Of a DNA stretch of 64,000 bases, positions 43,271 to 53,346 are shown piece by piece (the stretch's first letter is position 1; each line of letters starts with the position of its first letter). Both the position numbers and the translations under genes were made by a program. The stretch is from Prorocentrum cordatum. Taxonomy: Eukaryota > Sar > Dinophyceae > Prorocentrales > Prorocentraceae. The stretch is from positions 286,001-350,000 of the forward strand of contig CAUYUJ010005747.1 in assembly GCA_963575745.1 (NCBI GenBank), in the 5' to 3' direction. The notes below the pieces were generated by a model. That model saw only the letters and a program-made list of their open reading frames with translations. It made no database searches and was not told where the DNA came from.

Positions 43271-46200
43271 ATGAGCTCCTACTGTGGCCAAGCCTTCTAC
43301 CTGGGTGAGGGCCAGGCTGCCCTCCACCGTGCGGGGCGTGCTAACCCCAGCTCCACCGACGGAGACGGGCCAGGTCGCTCCATCCACCTCGTCAGCCTCA
43401 ACATCACGAGTCTCCCAGCGAACTGGCCAACCATCACCGCTCTAGGTGTCGACCACAACGCCGCAGTCATAGCACTGCAGGAGACCCGACATGCCAAGCC
43501 TACCAGGCAAGCCATCGCTACCAACGCCGCCAATCCACACCACGGAGGATATCAGGCCAGTCTGGGACCTGACCTGGATCTGGCGCGAGCCCAGCGCAAA
43601 GCTGCTCACGGTGGCACGGACCACACGGTCGAGGGCAACACCGGCGCCTCGGGGGGGGTCGCCATCCTCTCTAAGGACGCCATCGTCGACTCCACCGTCG
43701 ACGACACTGCGTCCTGTATCGCCACCCTCAAGGCCAAGAAACGATGGCACGAGGCCTTCCTCCCGCTCTGCACCCAGCACCGCCGCAGGCGGCGACGAAA
43801 CAACCACGGTCCCGCTGGGATCTACATTGCGAGCCTCTACGGGGTCGCTGGAGGGGACAGCACCGATTTGTTTCGGCTTGCTGATTGCGCCGCCGCGAGG
43901 GTCGGCTCAGCCCCGTATTTCATTTGCATGGACGCCAACACGAACATCGACGACAATCCACATCTGCTGCACATGATGCAGCACGGATGGTTTAACGTCG
44001 CTGAAGGCACACCAGACCACACCATGCACACATATGGCAATATCCCTGACTGGGACCGCGTCACCAAGTGCCCCCGCACTTCGCGCATCGATTATATCAT
44101 CGCCAACCAAGCTGCGCGATCCCTTGTCACCGACTTCTGCTATCTGCGTGACTTGCCAGCGAAGTCCCATGTTGGCCTGCAGGTCACACTCGACCTTAGC
44201 CGCCTCGACCATACGGCCCCACGCCTTCTGGCCCCCACGCCTTACCCTCCTAACGACGGAGCTCATGAGGACCACGAACTTCAGGCATTAGGGACCCTCA
44301 TCGCAGGGCGATACCATGACCGCATGGAGCAGGCTGACACACGCGACGATGTGGAACGCATGTTCGCCCTGGCAAACGAGGCCAGCCATGAGTACCATCT
44401 CACCCGGCTGCGCGACCTGCCGCCTCCACCGCCAGACCACCCAAAAAAGAAGGCCCCTACCATGCACGGGCTCACACCCACGTTCGAGGAGCGACCCGCC
44501 GTCCCCCGCGCCTTTCCCACCTACGGAGCTTCCACGATTCACATGAACCGCCTTCGCAAGCTCCATCGGCAACTTTGCGAGCTTCGCTTCATCGGACAGC
44601 ACCATCATATCGACTGCCGTGCTATCCCGCCGTACCTGGCGCAGCGCATCGACTGCACGTGGACCGCGGCCCGCCTTCTCTGCCACAAGCTGCGCCCCAC
44701 GGCCCTCCTGGCCTTTCCCGATGCCTGGACCCCCGACGTGCCAGCACCACGCGGAGAGCACCTGGACCGTCTGATCCAAAACCTTGACTCAGAGCTGGCG
44801 CGACGTGCAAACCGAGCCAAAGCTGAACGCATCAAGATCTGGGCTGAGGGTGTCCGCGAGCCAAGCGGGCGAAAGGCGGCCATATACGCACGGGCTGCCG
44901 ACTGCTCGCCCACGGCGTATCTCCGCACGCCTACCACTCCCGACGATGCACAGCTCCACTGCGACACCACCGCCTTCAACCCTGACCAAGCTAGCACGGA
45001 CGATAGTGATGCCGACACCGACGCCGGCGGCTTCAGCCCCAGCGACGGTAGTTCGCTCGACACGGACAACGACGAAGGCCACACTCGTGACCCACCACCT
45101 GCCCAGGTTCCCGACGCCCTCCCCGCCAACGCCATTGTTGCCAACACCAAAGACATGCTTAAGCTCATGGTCGACACCTGGGAGCCCATCTTGGGCAGGT
45201 ACCGCGCTCGCGCGGGCCATGACGCCGAAGCTATGCCGACGTGGGCGGACTTCTACGACGAGTACCGACAAGAGCTGCCTACGCCATCACCAGCAGCCCC
45301 TTTCCACCTCACCGACGACCAACTCATCCACTTCATTCGCACCCGTTCACCGCGCCGCGCGGGGGGACTCGACGGCTGGACAACTAAGGAGGCTAAGGAG
45401 TTACCCGACGACATCCTTCGCCTCTTCGCCAGCGTCTTACGTGCTATGCAACGCACTGGCACCATCCCCGAGCCCCTCCTGCACGTGCCAAACCCGTGCC
45501 TCCGAAAAGGCCGAGGGGAACTCCCGACGGACCAACGACTTCTCTCGGTTCTTTCCGTATGGATGTATGCGTGGGAAGCGCCAGCCTACCGTAGCCTCAC
45601 GACCTGGCGGCAAGGATGGACCCATGCCACGAGCTTCGGCGCTGTTCCCAAAGCCACCATTGGGGATGTCAGCACCTCTCTCGCCCTGCGCATCGAACAC
45701 GCCAGGGCTTTACTCCTCCCCTTAGCTGGAGCTGCCCTTGACCGACAGAAGTGCTTCGACTACCTCATCACGGACATCTGTCTTAACCTTGCGCTGCACG
45801 CGGGGTGCCCTCAAGACATCGTTACTGTCCGCCGAAATTTCTACAGACACCACAAACGCTACATCCGCATGAACGGAGCGTACTCTAAGGACCTGGCCAG
45901 GACTAACGGTCACCTCCAGGGAAGCTCGTGGTCCCTGGACGACATCAAGCTGCTCATGTGCGTGTGGACAAAGAGGCAGCACCGATACGTTCCTCGATCA
46001 CTCAGCACTACCTTTGTTGACGACAGCAACTCCACTACCCACACCGCTTCTGAGCTGCAGAAATCTCTCGACGAAACCGCCAAGTTTGATCGATTCTCAG
46101 GTCAACGCATTCACCCTGGTAAAGTGGCAGGGTGGGCGCTCACCGACGAGCTTCACGCCGCCGTTACCCAGCTCACACTGGCGGATCGCCCCCTACGTGT

Positions 46201-48928
46201 GGTCGATTCCTTCAAGCTCGTCGGGAGTTACATCAACGCAGAGGCAGCGCCGGCTCCAGCCGCGCTTAACCTCACGGCCACCGCAGACGCCCGTGTACGG
46301 AGGGCGACTATCCGCCTGCCGCGCATTGGCAAGCTCCCATCGCCGATGCTTATCAAGGCGCGGCACGCCCGATCCCTGGCTGCCAGCGTCTGCACCACGG
46401 GCACCGACATTCAAGCACCATCAGGCCCAGCCAAAACTGCCTACAACCACGCCCTCAAGGCGGCTATCCGCCCCAAGGGGAACAAGTGGGTCGAGTTCTG
46501 GACTCTCATGGCCGTGTGCGTCCCAGGACACGCCCTTGAGATCGACGCCATCACGCAGCGTGAAGCATTCCTGTGCCTGCGGCGACAGGTTAACCGCGAC
46601 GTTACACTCTGCGGGCTCGCCAGAGACCTCCAACACCACGTCCAGACCCTGTTTGGTGGAGGACCCGTCGGACGACTCGTCCAGTCGCTCCAGCAGCTCC
46701 GATGGACCTGGCCCACATTTGGCATCATGTACGACGACTGGGGCTGCCAGATCAGCTGGCTGAATTTACCCCAAAACGCCTTCCTGCACATGCTGCGGGC
46801 CTCACAACGCAGGGCATTTCTGCGGAGGATCAAGCCACGGCGACACGACCTTGGCTACCTAGCCTCTGTCAGACAGGGCCTTGACCTCTTCGCCAGCACG
46901 TGGCTCGCCCGAACTAAAGGAGCAGCCAAATGCACTGCCTGGCAGCTGGCGCTCCTCCTGAACTACCTGTCGGGCGGGGATCACACCCAACAGCGACGAT
47001 CCCGATCAAACGCGTCGGCAGACCCCAGCCCCATCTGCCGCTACTGCGACGAGGAAGAGGAAACTCAGGAGCACACTGTCCGCGACTGCAAGTGCTGGGC
47101 CCGAGAAAGACTCCCTCTCACCACCCTCATCAGTGACGACCAGTGGGCCCGTCTTCCGCCGCACACAAGACACTGCGGGCTCTTCGACGAAGACCCAGCC
47201 CTCCTCGACCTGCAGGCCGACCTCGCGAGGGACCCGCTGCCACAGCCCATGCCGCGGCCCCCCCCTGAGGGAGATCCTGCGGCTTCAGCCCAGGACACCT
47301 ACACCACCTACCTTGACTACGACACTGGTTGGACATGGGTCTACGCTGCCACGGACGGTGCATGCACCAACCAAGCCATCCCATTGCTAGCACGAGCGGG
47401 CTACGGCGTCTACTACGGCATCGACCACCGCATGAACTACAGTGCACGCGTTCACGGCCTAACGCAGAACGCCCAGGTTGCGGAGACCCTCGCCATTGTC
47501 CACCTTACGGCATGTGCCGAACGGCCCGTGCACGTTTTCGTGGACAACCAGGCGGTGGTCGATGGGTTCCAAAGCATCATCGACGGACATCCAGCGCCGC
47601 AGGGCACGCACGCGGAGCTCTGGGAAAAGATCCACCGATGTGTTATGGCCAAGCCCAACATGTTTCGCGTCGAAAAAATCGCCAGCCACCTGGGAGACCT
47701 GGGCATCGACCTTGGGCTCATCGGGCCCATCGCGGAGGAGTTCAACCGTCAGGCCGACGCCCTTGCCACAGCGGCGGCACGCACGCACAACCTTCCTGAC
47801 GACATTGTTGAAGCTGCCAAAACACGACATCGCCAAGCGACCGTGCTTCATGGGGTCGCTGTCGCTATCTACGAGCGCAGACACCGTACTCTGCCGCTCC
47901 CACACCGCAGGGCTGGGTTTACAGCTGCGGAACTCAGCAAAATGGAACCGAACCCCCTGCTGTCGGACCAGGCACCACCCGCGGCTGGACCATTCATCCC
48001 GCAAGACCCGGATGAGCTCTGGGCCGAGGCCCAACGGGCGATGCTCGATGAACAGGAGGACGACCCGTTCGGCTTCGGCGGGGGATTGGACTTCTTGGAC
48101 GACGGCCCAGCCAGCGCCAACCCTGCCCCGTCGGGCAACCTCTCGACGCCCACCGCGACTCCGCCACCGAGAGCGACATCGCACCCACATGATGATGTCG
48201 CTCACCGTCAAGACGCCGACGACGACCTGTATGATCCCCTCGGACTGAGTGGCAGCATAGACGACGCCCCGCCGACACCCCACGCTGCCGACGATGCCGC
48301 CCCATCGAGACGCCACCCGACCACGCGGCCGACCTCCGAGCCCTCGCACGGCATCATGATTGGTCCCACCGTGCCACCCACTCCGTCCCCCCACCAGCGC
48401 CAGCCCGCGGGGGCGGCTCCAGCCCCCCCGCAGGGCACCGAGCCAGTCAGGCCGTCGCACCCCGTCCACGCTTTCACTGTTGCTGGGTGCGAGGATGCGG
48501 CTCTTCCGTCCTCACGGGGCGTGGCCCTAGCGGCTCCAGCCCTGGGACCGCGTGTTACCCTCCAGTCGCCTCTCAAGGGCGACGGCCGCCAGCACACGGA
48601 GCGCCGCACTGCGCTGGTCCACCACCTGGCCAGGCGCACCGATGACCTCGTCCCTGCCACGAGGCCCGCGGCCGCAGGCACTGAGCAGCCGCCCCTCACC
48701 GACCGCGAAACCGAGCTGTCCCAGTCTATGGCCGCTCTTCAGCAGAGGTGTGCTGCTCTCGCCGCCGACCTTGCCGCTGCTCAAGCCCGTCAAGGCCCTC
48801 TGCTCCAGCGCCTCCACCGCGCCGGGCGTGCCTTCGCCGAGCTGCTTACGCCCTCGCCCGATGGTGCTGCGCCGCCACTCACCCTCCAAGCTATGCTGTC
48901 ATCGCTCCGCGGCGCTCTCCCCGCCTAA
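43271..48928 (+). CDS. Retroelement ORF3: AP endonuclease, reverse transcriptase, RNase H
   Basis: The frame is open from 43139, where GTG overlaps the ORF2 stop as GTGA. The first ATG is 43271, used here. Endonuclease at about 43380-44200: SLNITSL, LQETRH, MDANTN, RIDYIIA and SHVGL supply the N, E, D-x-N, D and H of the exonuclease-endonuclease-phosphatase fold. RT at about 45310-46240: ALDRQKCFDYL (motif A), GHLQGSSWS (motif B) and TTFVDDSNS (motif C). Zinc knuckle C-x2-C-x8-H-x4-C at about 47033-47095. RNase H at about 47325-47790: TDGAC, AETLA, VDNQAVV and NRQADALA give D, E, D, D. The tail after residue about 1600 is low complexity, ending in a helical stretch. All motifs are intact. It drives target-primed reverse transcription. 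Hairpins 6-11 are in or just before it. Confidence 0.93.
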   Translation: MSSYCGQAFYLGEGQAALHRAGRANPSSTDGDGPGRSIHLVSLNITSLPANWPTITALGVDHNAAVIALQETRHAKPTRQAIATNAANPHHGGYQASLGPDLDLARAQRKAAHGGTDHTVEGNTGASGGVAILSKDAIVDSTVDDTASCIATLKAKKRWHEAFLPLCTQHRRRRRRNNHGPAGIYIASLYGVAGGDSTDLFRLADCAAARVGSAPYFICMDANTNIDDNPHLLHMMQHGWFNVAEGTPDHTMHTYGNIPDWDRVTKCPRTSRIDYIIANQAARSLVTDFCYLRDLPAKSHVGLQVTLDLSRLDHTAPRLLAPTPYPPNDGAHEDHELQALGTLIAGRYHDRMEQADTRDDVERMFALANEASHEYHLTRLRDLPPPPPDHPKKKAPTMHGLTPTFEERPAVPRAFPTYGASTIHMNRLRKLHRQLCELRFIGQHHHIDCRAIPPYLAQRIDCTWTAARLLCHKLRPTALLAFPDAWTPDVPAPRGEHLDRLIQNLDSELARRANRAKAERIKIWAEGVREPSGRKAAIYARAADCSPTAYLRTPTTPDDAQLHCDTTAFNPDQASTDDSDADTDAGGFSPSDGSSLDTDNDEGHTRDPPPAQVPDALPANAIVANTKDMLKLMVDTWEPILGRYRARAGHDAEAMPTWADFYDEYRQELPTPSPAAPFHLTDDQLIHFIRTRSPRRAGGLDGWTTKEAKELPDDILRLFASVLRAMQRTGTIPEPLLHVPNPCLRKGRGELPTDQRLLSVLSVWMYAWEAPAYRSLTTWRQGWTHATSFGAVPKATIGDVSTSLALRIEHARALLLPLAGAALDRQKCFDYLITDICLNLALHAGCPQDIVTVRRNFYRHHKRYIRMNGAYSKDLARTNGHLQGSSWSLDDIKLLMCVWTKRQHRYVPRSLSTTFVDDSNSTTHTASELQKSLDETAKFDRFSGQRIHPGKVAGWALTDELHAAVTQLTLADRPLRVVDSFKLVGSYINAEAAPAPAALNLTATADARVRRATIRLPRIGKLPSPMLIKARHARSLAASVCTTGTDIQAPSGPAKTAYNHALKAAIRPKGNKWVEFWTLMAVCVPGHALEIDAITQREAFLCLRRQVNRDVTLCGLARDLQHHVQTLFGGGPVGRLVQSLQQLRWTWPTFGIMYDDWGCQISWLNLPQNAFLHMLRASQRRAFLRRIKPRRHDLGYLASVRQGLDLFASTWLARTKGAAKCTAWQLALLLNYLSGGDHTQQRRSRSNASADPSPICRYCDEEEETQEHTVRDCKCWARERLPLTTLISDDQWARLPPHTRHCGLFDEDPALLDLQADLARDPLPQPMPRPPPEGDPAASAQDTYTTYLDYDTGWTWVYAATDGACTNQAIPLLARAGYGVYYGIDHRMNYSARVHGLTQNAQVAETLAIVHLTACAERPVHVFVDNQAVVDGFQSIIDGHPAPQGTHAELWEKIHRCVMAKPNMFRVEKIASHLGDLGIDLGLIGPIAEEFNRQADALATAAARTHNLPDDIVEAAKTRHRQATVLHGVAVAIYERRHRTLPLPHRRAGFTAAELSKMEPNPLLSDQAPPAAGPFIPQDPDELWAEAQRAMLDEQEDDPFGFGGGLDFLDDGPASANPAPSGNLSTPTATPPPRATSHPHDDVAHRQDADDDLYDPLGLSGSIDDAPPTPHAADDAAPSRRHPTTRPTSEPSHGIMIGPTVPPTPSPHQRQPAGAAPAPPQGTEPVRPSHPVHAFTVAGCEDAALPSSRGVALAAPALGPRVTLQSPLKGDGRQHTERRTALVHHLARRTDDLVPATRPAAAGTEQPPLTDRETELSQSMAALQQRCAALAADLAAAQARQGPLLQRLHRAGRAFAELLTPSPDGAAPPLTLQAMLSSLRGALPA
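45022..45044 (+). other. Bulged-C hairpin 7 (in ORF3)
   Basis: Core C-GGC-TTCA-GCC at 45028-45038. Outer arms CGCCGG with CCAGCG, five of six pairs (one C-A mismatch). Phase GGFSP, in the linker between endonuclease and RT. Confidence 0.75.
46246..46266 (+). other. Bulged-C hairpin 8 (in ORF3)
   Basis: Core C-GGC-TCCA-GCC at 46251-46261. Outer arms AGCGC with GCGCT, five perfect pairs. Phase AAPA, just after the RT core. Confidence 0.88.
47275..47295 (+). other. Bulged-C hairpin 9 (in ORF3)
   Basis: Core C-GGC-TTCA-GCC at 47280-47290. Outer arms TCCTG with CAGGA, five perfect pairs. Phase AASA, in the linker between zinc knuckle and RNase H. Confidence 0.88.
48407..48431 (+). other. Bulged-C hairpin 10 (in ORF3)
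   Basis: Core C-GGC-TCCA-GCC at 48414-48424. Outer arms GCGGGGG with CCCCCGC, seven perfect pairs. Phase AAPA. Confidence 0.88.
48523..48549 (+). other. Bulged-C hairpin 11 (in ORF3)
   Basis: Core C-GGC-TCCA-GCC at 48531-48541. Outer arms CCTAG with CTGGG (one T-G pair), plus two more pairs past a mismatch. Phase AAPA. Confidence 0.82.
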
Positions 48929-49223
48929 TTCTGCCTGCCCGTGTGTACGCGTGGCCCCGCGTCCACGGTGTCAGGGCGTGGGGGCGGGGGGTGCCCCACG
49001 TGTCAGCACGTCGCCTTCCTTGTTGGGGCCTTCTTCTTCACGCGGTCTGACACGTGAGATCTTCACCGTCTGTCCGCCGTCTGTAGCGTCTGTCGCATTG
49101 CGCCGGGGGAGGGGGTTTGTTGCCCGCCCTCGTATCTCAAGGCTGCACCGCCGCAAATAGTGTTTGGCGAGTTGTCGCACTGCAGTGCGCCTCGCGGACG
49201 GACCCTGGTCCGCCTACTTGTCC

Positions 49224-49228
<5 letters not shown>
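48929..49228 (+). other. 3' UTR of the giant retroelement
   Basis: About 300 bases between the ORF3 stop and the (TC)n tract. GTGGGG facing CCCCAC at about 48978-49000 can form a stem. No poly(A) tail is visible; the element seems to end directly in (TC)n. Confidence 0.55.
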
Positions 49229-49258
<30 letters not shown>

Positions 49259-49265
49259 CTCTCTT

Positions 49266-49337
<72 letters not shown>

Positions 49338-49345
49338 TCTTTGTT

Positions 49346-49383
<38 letters not shown>

Positions 49384-49384
49384 G

Positions 49385-49457
<73 letters not shown>

Positions 49458-49463
49458 CTCTAT
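49229..49463. repeat. (TC)n microsatellite, 3' border of the giant retroelement
   Basis: TC dinucleotide tract with few interruptions, same strand as the tract at 32939-33312. Confidence 0.95.
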
Positions 49464-49842
49464 CCCTCTCGGCCGCCTCTCATCGCAAACCGCGTCGTCT
49501 TGACCTCCCCGCATCGCTCGACGGCTCTCACCATGCCCTGCCCCCCCCCCCCCCGCCCCCGCCGCGACGCCGCGGCAGTCGGCCCTTGCCGCAACTTCTC
49601 CGCATTGTAGCGCCCCTGCTCGCGCTGCAGCGGATCGGCGACATCCGTCGAATACTCAATATCATCGAAACCCCGTCGGCCGCAGACGCGCGCGCGCCCT
49701 CGCGCTCGGGGGGCTGCGCGAGCCGAAACCGATCAGGCGCAGCGCGGTGCACGCGCGTTGATCCACAATGCCCAGATCACTGCCCTGCCCGCCGCCCTGC
49801 GCAATCCATCGCGGGGATATATGTTGCTTGTTTTTGTCATCT
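49464..49842. other. Non-repetitive island between (TC)n tracts
   Basis: A minus-strand frame at 49528-49752 (SAADGVSMILSIRRM) is protein-like for a short distance. It may belong with the debris at 30950-32870 or the frame at 53347-54039. Not assignable. Confidence 0.3.
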
Positions 49843-49874
49843 CCCTCTCTCTCTCTCACGCTCTCGTTCTCTCT

Positions 49875-49906
<32 letters not shown>

Positions 49907-49936
49907 GTGTGCCTCCATCTCTCTCTCTCTATTTCC

Positions 49937-49984
<48 letters not shown>

Positions 49985-50199
49985 CGATAGGTATCCCCCT
50001 CTCTCTATATATATGTGTATATGTCCCTCTCTCCCTCTCTCTCCCTCTCAATGTATTCCTTCCTTTCGTGTATGTTTTCTCCCTCTCTCTCTATATATCT
50101 CTCTCTCACACATTGATTTTTTTATATCTCTCGCTCTCTCTCTCTCTCTCCCTCTCTCTCTCTCTCTCTTTCTCGCGCTCACCCCCCCTCCTCCTCCTC

Positions 50200-50231
<32 letters not shown>

Positions 50232-50252
50232 CTCTCTCTCTGTGTTTGGGTG

Positions 50253-50295
<43 letters not shown>

Positions 50296-50334
50296 ATTAT
50301 ATATATGTATATATATATATATATATCATTTGTG

Positions 50335-50379
<45 letters not shown>

Positions 50380-50450
50380 GTCTCTCTCTCTCTCCCTCTC
50401 TCTCTTTTTTTTCTCTCTCTCTCTATCTATATCTCTATCTCTCTTTCTCT

Positions 50451-50500
<50 letters not shown>

Positions 50501-50567
50501 CCCTCTCGTCCCGTCCCCGTCTCTCTCGCTCGCTCTCTCTCTCCCTCTCTCTCTCTCTTTATGTATT

Positions 50568-50609
<42 letters not shown>

Positions 50610-50690
50610 ATCTCTATATATATATAGATAAATATCTCTCTCTCTCTCTCTCGCTCTCCCTCGCCCTCTCTCTCCTCCTCTCCTTGTGTC
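49843..50690. repeat. (TC)n with embedded (TA)n
   Basis: Long TC microsatellite with TATATA islands at about 50005-50030, 50088-50096, 50296-50328 and 50610-50635. Confidence 0.95.
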
Positions 50691-51437
50691 TTGTCTCTCG
50701 ATTGCACTGTTCATTGTGCGTTTGCTTGCGCGTGTTATACTTCTCTTTGGATTCCAGCGCGGGCCTGTTACTATAGAGAGGGCCATGAAGCAAACGATGC
50801 AACACATATCGCGCGCATCTGCGCATGCGCGGCCCGGCAAATCCGGGCGGCATCATCGCGACGCCAAGGGGCGTCCCGGACTCGAGCCTTCGGCCTGGAA
50901 ACACGAAACGCGCGATTATCCAGATCAGGAAGTTCTGCAACCAGTCACGGCGTTCTGGGGGGGAGGGGGGGCACAGACGCGCAAAACGCCGTTCAGCCAA
51001 TCGCGAGCTGGCGCCCGCCGCAAACTCACGGCCCATCCCCCGCCTCTTCCAACTATCCATTCGCTTTGGCCGCACCCTCCTCATGCCCCTCCGATCGCCC
51101 TGATCCTCATCGCGCCCCTCGTCCACACTGCCACCCCCCATGTGCCAATTCATGTCGTTCCTCGTCGTCCTGACCACTGCCCCGGCAAGGGGGCGGACCT
51201 TGCCGCAGGCACCTAAAATTTACATGTCGGCGATGCGACTGTGCTCGGCGGCCGTGCCGCCCGCGTTTGGAGTGCGCCCCGAACGCTCGCATTGGCAATC
51301 CCCTCTGTTTGGTTGCGCCGCTGTGCTCGGATATCGAAACGGCGGTGCACCGCTGACATGGGCACGCGGCGCGAGGGACTTCACTTTTCGAACAAGGAGG
51401 GAGGGCGAGGTAGGACGACGGACGGTGGAGCAGGGAA
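50691..51437. other. Unassigned stretch
   Basis: A minus-strand frame near 51177-50700 contains RRDWLQNFLIWIIARFVF, ordinary-looking but unrecognised. It could be another exon-like piece of the minus-strand debris. Confidence 0.3.
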
Positions 51438-51489
51438 CGCCCCTTCCCACCTCCCTCATTATTAATAATGAGGGAGGTGGGAAGGGGCG
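51438..51489. repeat. Perfect 52-bp palindrome
   Basis: The two 26-base arms, outer end CGCCCCTTCCCACC, centre ATTAAT, are exactly complementary with no spacer. The symmetry partly continues outward (GGGA facing TCCC). Confidence 0.95.
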
Positions 51490-51767
51490 CTCCCCCGCCC
51501 GAGCCGCGGACGCTTTCGACACCATCCAGGGGAGGGAAGAAACGAAGGGGAACGGAGCAAGGGCGAGGACGACGACGGGAAGCAAACTGTCCCGGGTCCG
51601 CATACAGCCATATGTCTGCGATTCGATTGCGCGCTTTCTTCGAGGCACTTCAATCCCGACCCATGCTGAATTCACGAATTCCTCCAAACTGCGTAGACAC
51701 TCTGTCCTCTGTTCCCTCTCCTGTACAACTGCCTCATAACAGGAGGCAGTGAATTCCAAACTTCTCT

Positions 51768-51817
51768 ATCTGTGTATATATATATACATATGTATAGATA
51801 CGTATATATGTAATGTA

Positions 51818-51869
<52 letters not shown>

Positions 51870-51872
51870 ACA
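51768..51872. repeat. (TA)n microsatellite
   Basis: TATATA tract with GTATAC interruptions, ending in ACACACAC. Confidence 0.95.
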
Positions 51873-51939
51873 CACACACCTCTTTCTATAATGTTATAGG
51901 CCCGGGCGGGGGGAAAAACCCTCCCCCCCCAAAAAAAAA

Positions 51940-52570
51940 GACTCCCTGGATCTGGGGCTTTGGGGCCCTCCAGACGGGCCTCGAAGCGGCCACCGGGCCT
52001 CGCATGACGTTTTGCCAAGCTTCCCCAGCACATCTAGGGCGATCCGGAGGGCCATCGGAGACGTGCCAAAGACCCCCAAGACAGCGCAAAAGCGCTCCAA
52101 GAGTGACCGGCACGACCTCAAGATGGCCCAAGAGGCCTCCAGGACGGCCCCACAGAGGCCTCCAAGAGCACTCCCACGAAGGCCCCCCGAGGCAAAAATC
52201 ATTGATATTCTTTTGGTTTCTGGTGGATGTTAGGGTTCTCTTCTTTTCGGCTTCCTGACGCTCCAAAACGGCAGTCTTCTGGGCGTCCGACGCCGCCTAG
52301 GAGGCTCCAAAATCGCCCCGCGACCATCCGAAAAGGGTTTCCAGGCAATCCAAGAGAGCCCCAAAACGGCACGACACGGGTCCAAGATGGCCCTCACAGA
52401 GCCCCAGTGGCGGCCCAAGATGGCCCAAAGACACCCTCCGAATAATTCGAAGTCGTGATTCGGTCGTTCACGGAAGCCGCGGTTGGAGGCAGGGTGGCCC
52501 GATGAAGCCCCCGGAGGCCCGAAGAATACGCCCAGAAGGTCTCCAGAAGGCCTCAAGAAAGCTTGAAACA
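51940..52570. repeat. Dispersed repeat rich in CCAAGAGGCCCC, copy 2
   Basis: Shares order and key words with 25620-26345, including the AAAATCATTGATATT segment followed by TTTTCGGCTTCCTGACGCTC. Confidence 0.7.
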
Positions 52571-52840
52571 ACTGCTGCGAGGCCCCTATAGAGGCTCTCC
52601 AAGGAAGAGCCTCCGCAAAGAAAAGCTGAGGAGGATGGGGAGAATGCGCAGGGCATGGCGACAATAAGGAAAAAGGAGCATGGAGGAAGGATAACGAATA
52701 ACATTTTTGAAGCGGCGATGCCAGAAAAGGCAAGCAGGAATGATCGCTAAATTGTCGGCTTGACCTTCCTGCTATTCCGCCTGCATACCAAACTTCAAAG
52801 ACCAAGGTGCATGGCGCGAAGCGCCACTGCACTCTTGTAT
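52571..52840. other. Unassigned spacer
   Basis: Less GC-rich sequence without a supported gene. Confidence 0.3.
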
Positions 52841-52898
52841 ACATATATAAGTATACATATATATATATATATATGTGCGTATGTATATATATATATAA

Positions 52899-52938
<40 letters not shown>
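52841..52938. repeat. (TA)n microsatellite
   Basis: TATATA tract with TGTGCGTATG and AAATATA interruptions. Confidence 0.95.
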
Positions 52939-52940
<2 letters not shown>

Positions 52941-53346
52941 GTCTCATTCTGCGTCCACTCCTCCCTCCCTCCCCTCTTCCACTACGCTGTTCCTCTGACG
53001 CGCCTGCCACGGCTGCCCGCCGCACGTCGCGCGCGATCGCTCCTGCGCGCCGCGCCCCCACGCCCCTGCGCGCACGCCTCCACTCCCGCATCATCACGCA
53101 CGTGCAATCAGCCCACATGCAAGCCGTGCGCGCGTTCGCTGCCGCAGCGCGCAAACCCTGTGCTGCTTACTCGCATCTGAACGTGGCGCTGGCGCCGCTC
53201 GCGGCGGCGGTAACGGCGGCGCCGACGGAAAACCGCGCCGGCCTCCGCGCGGCGTTCCCGGCGCCCCATCGCCAAGTGCTGCCGCAATTTTGTTATAAAT
53301 TCCGCTGCGCGTGCTCCGCGCGCTGCTGCAAACAGCGACGCGCACG

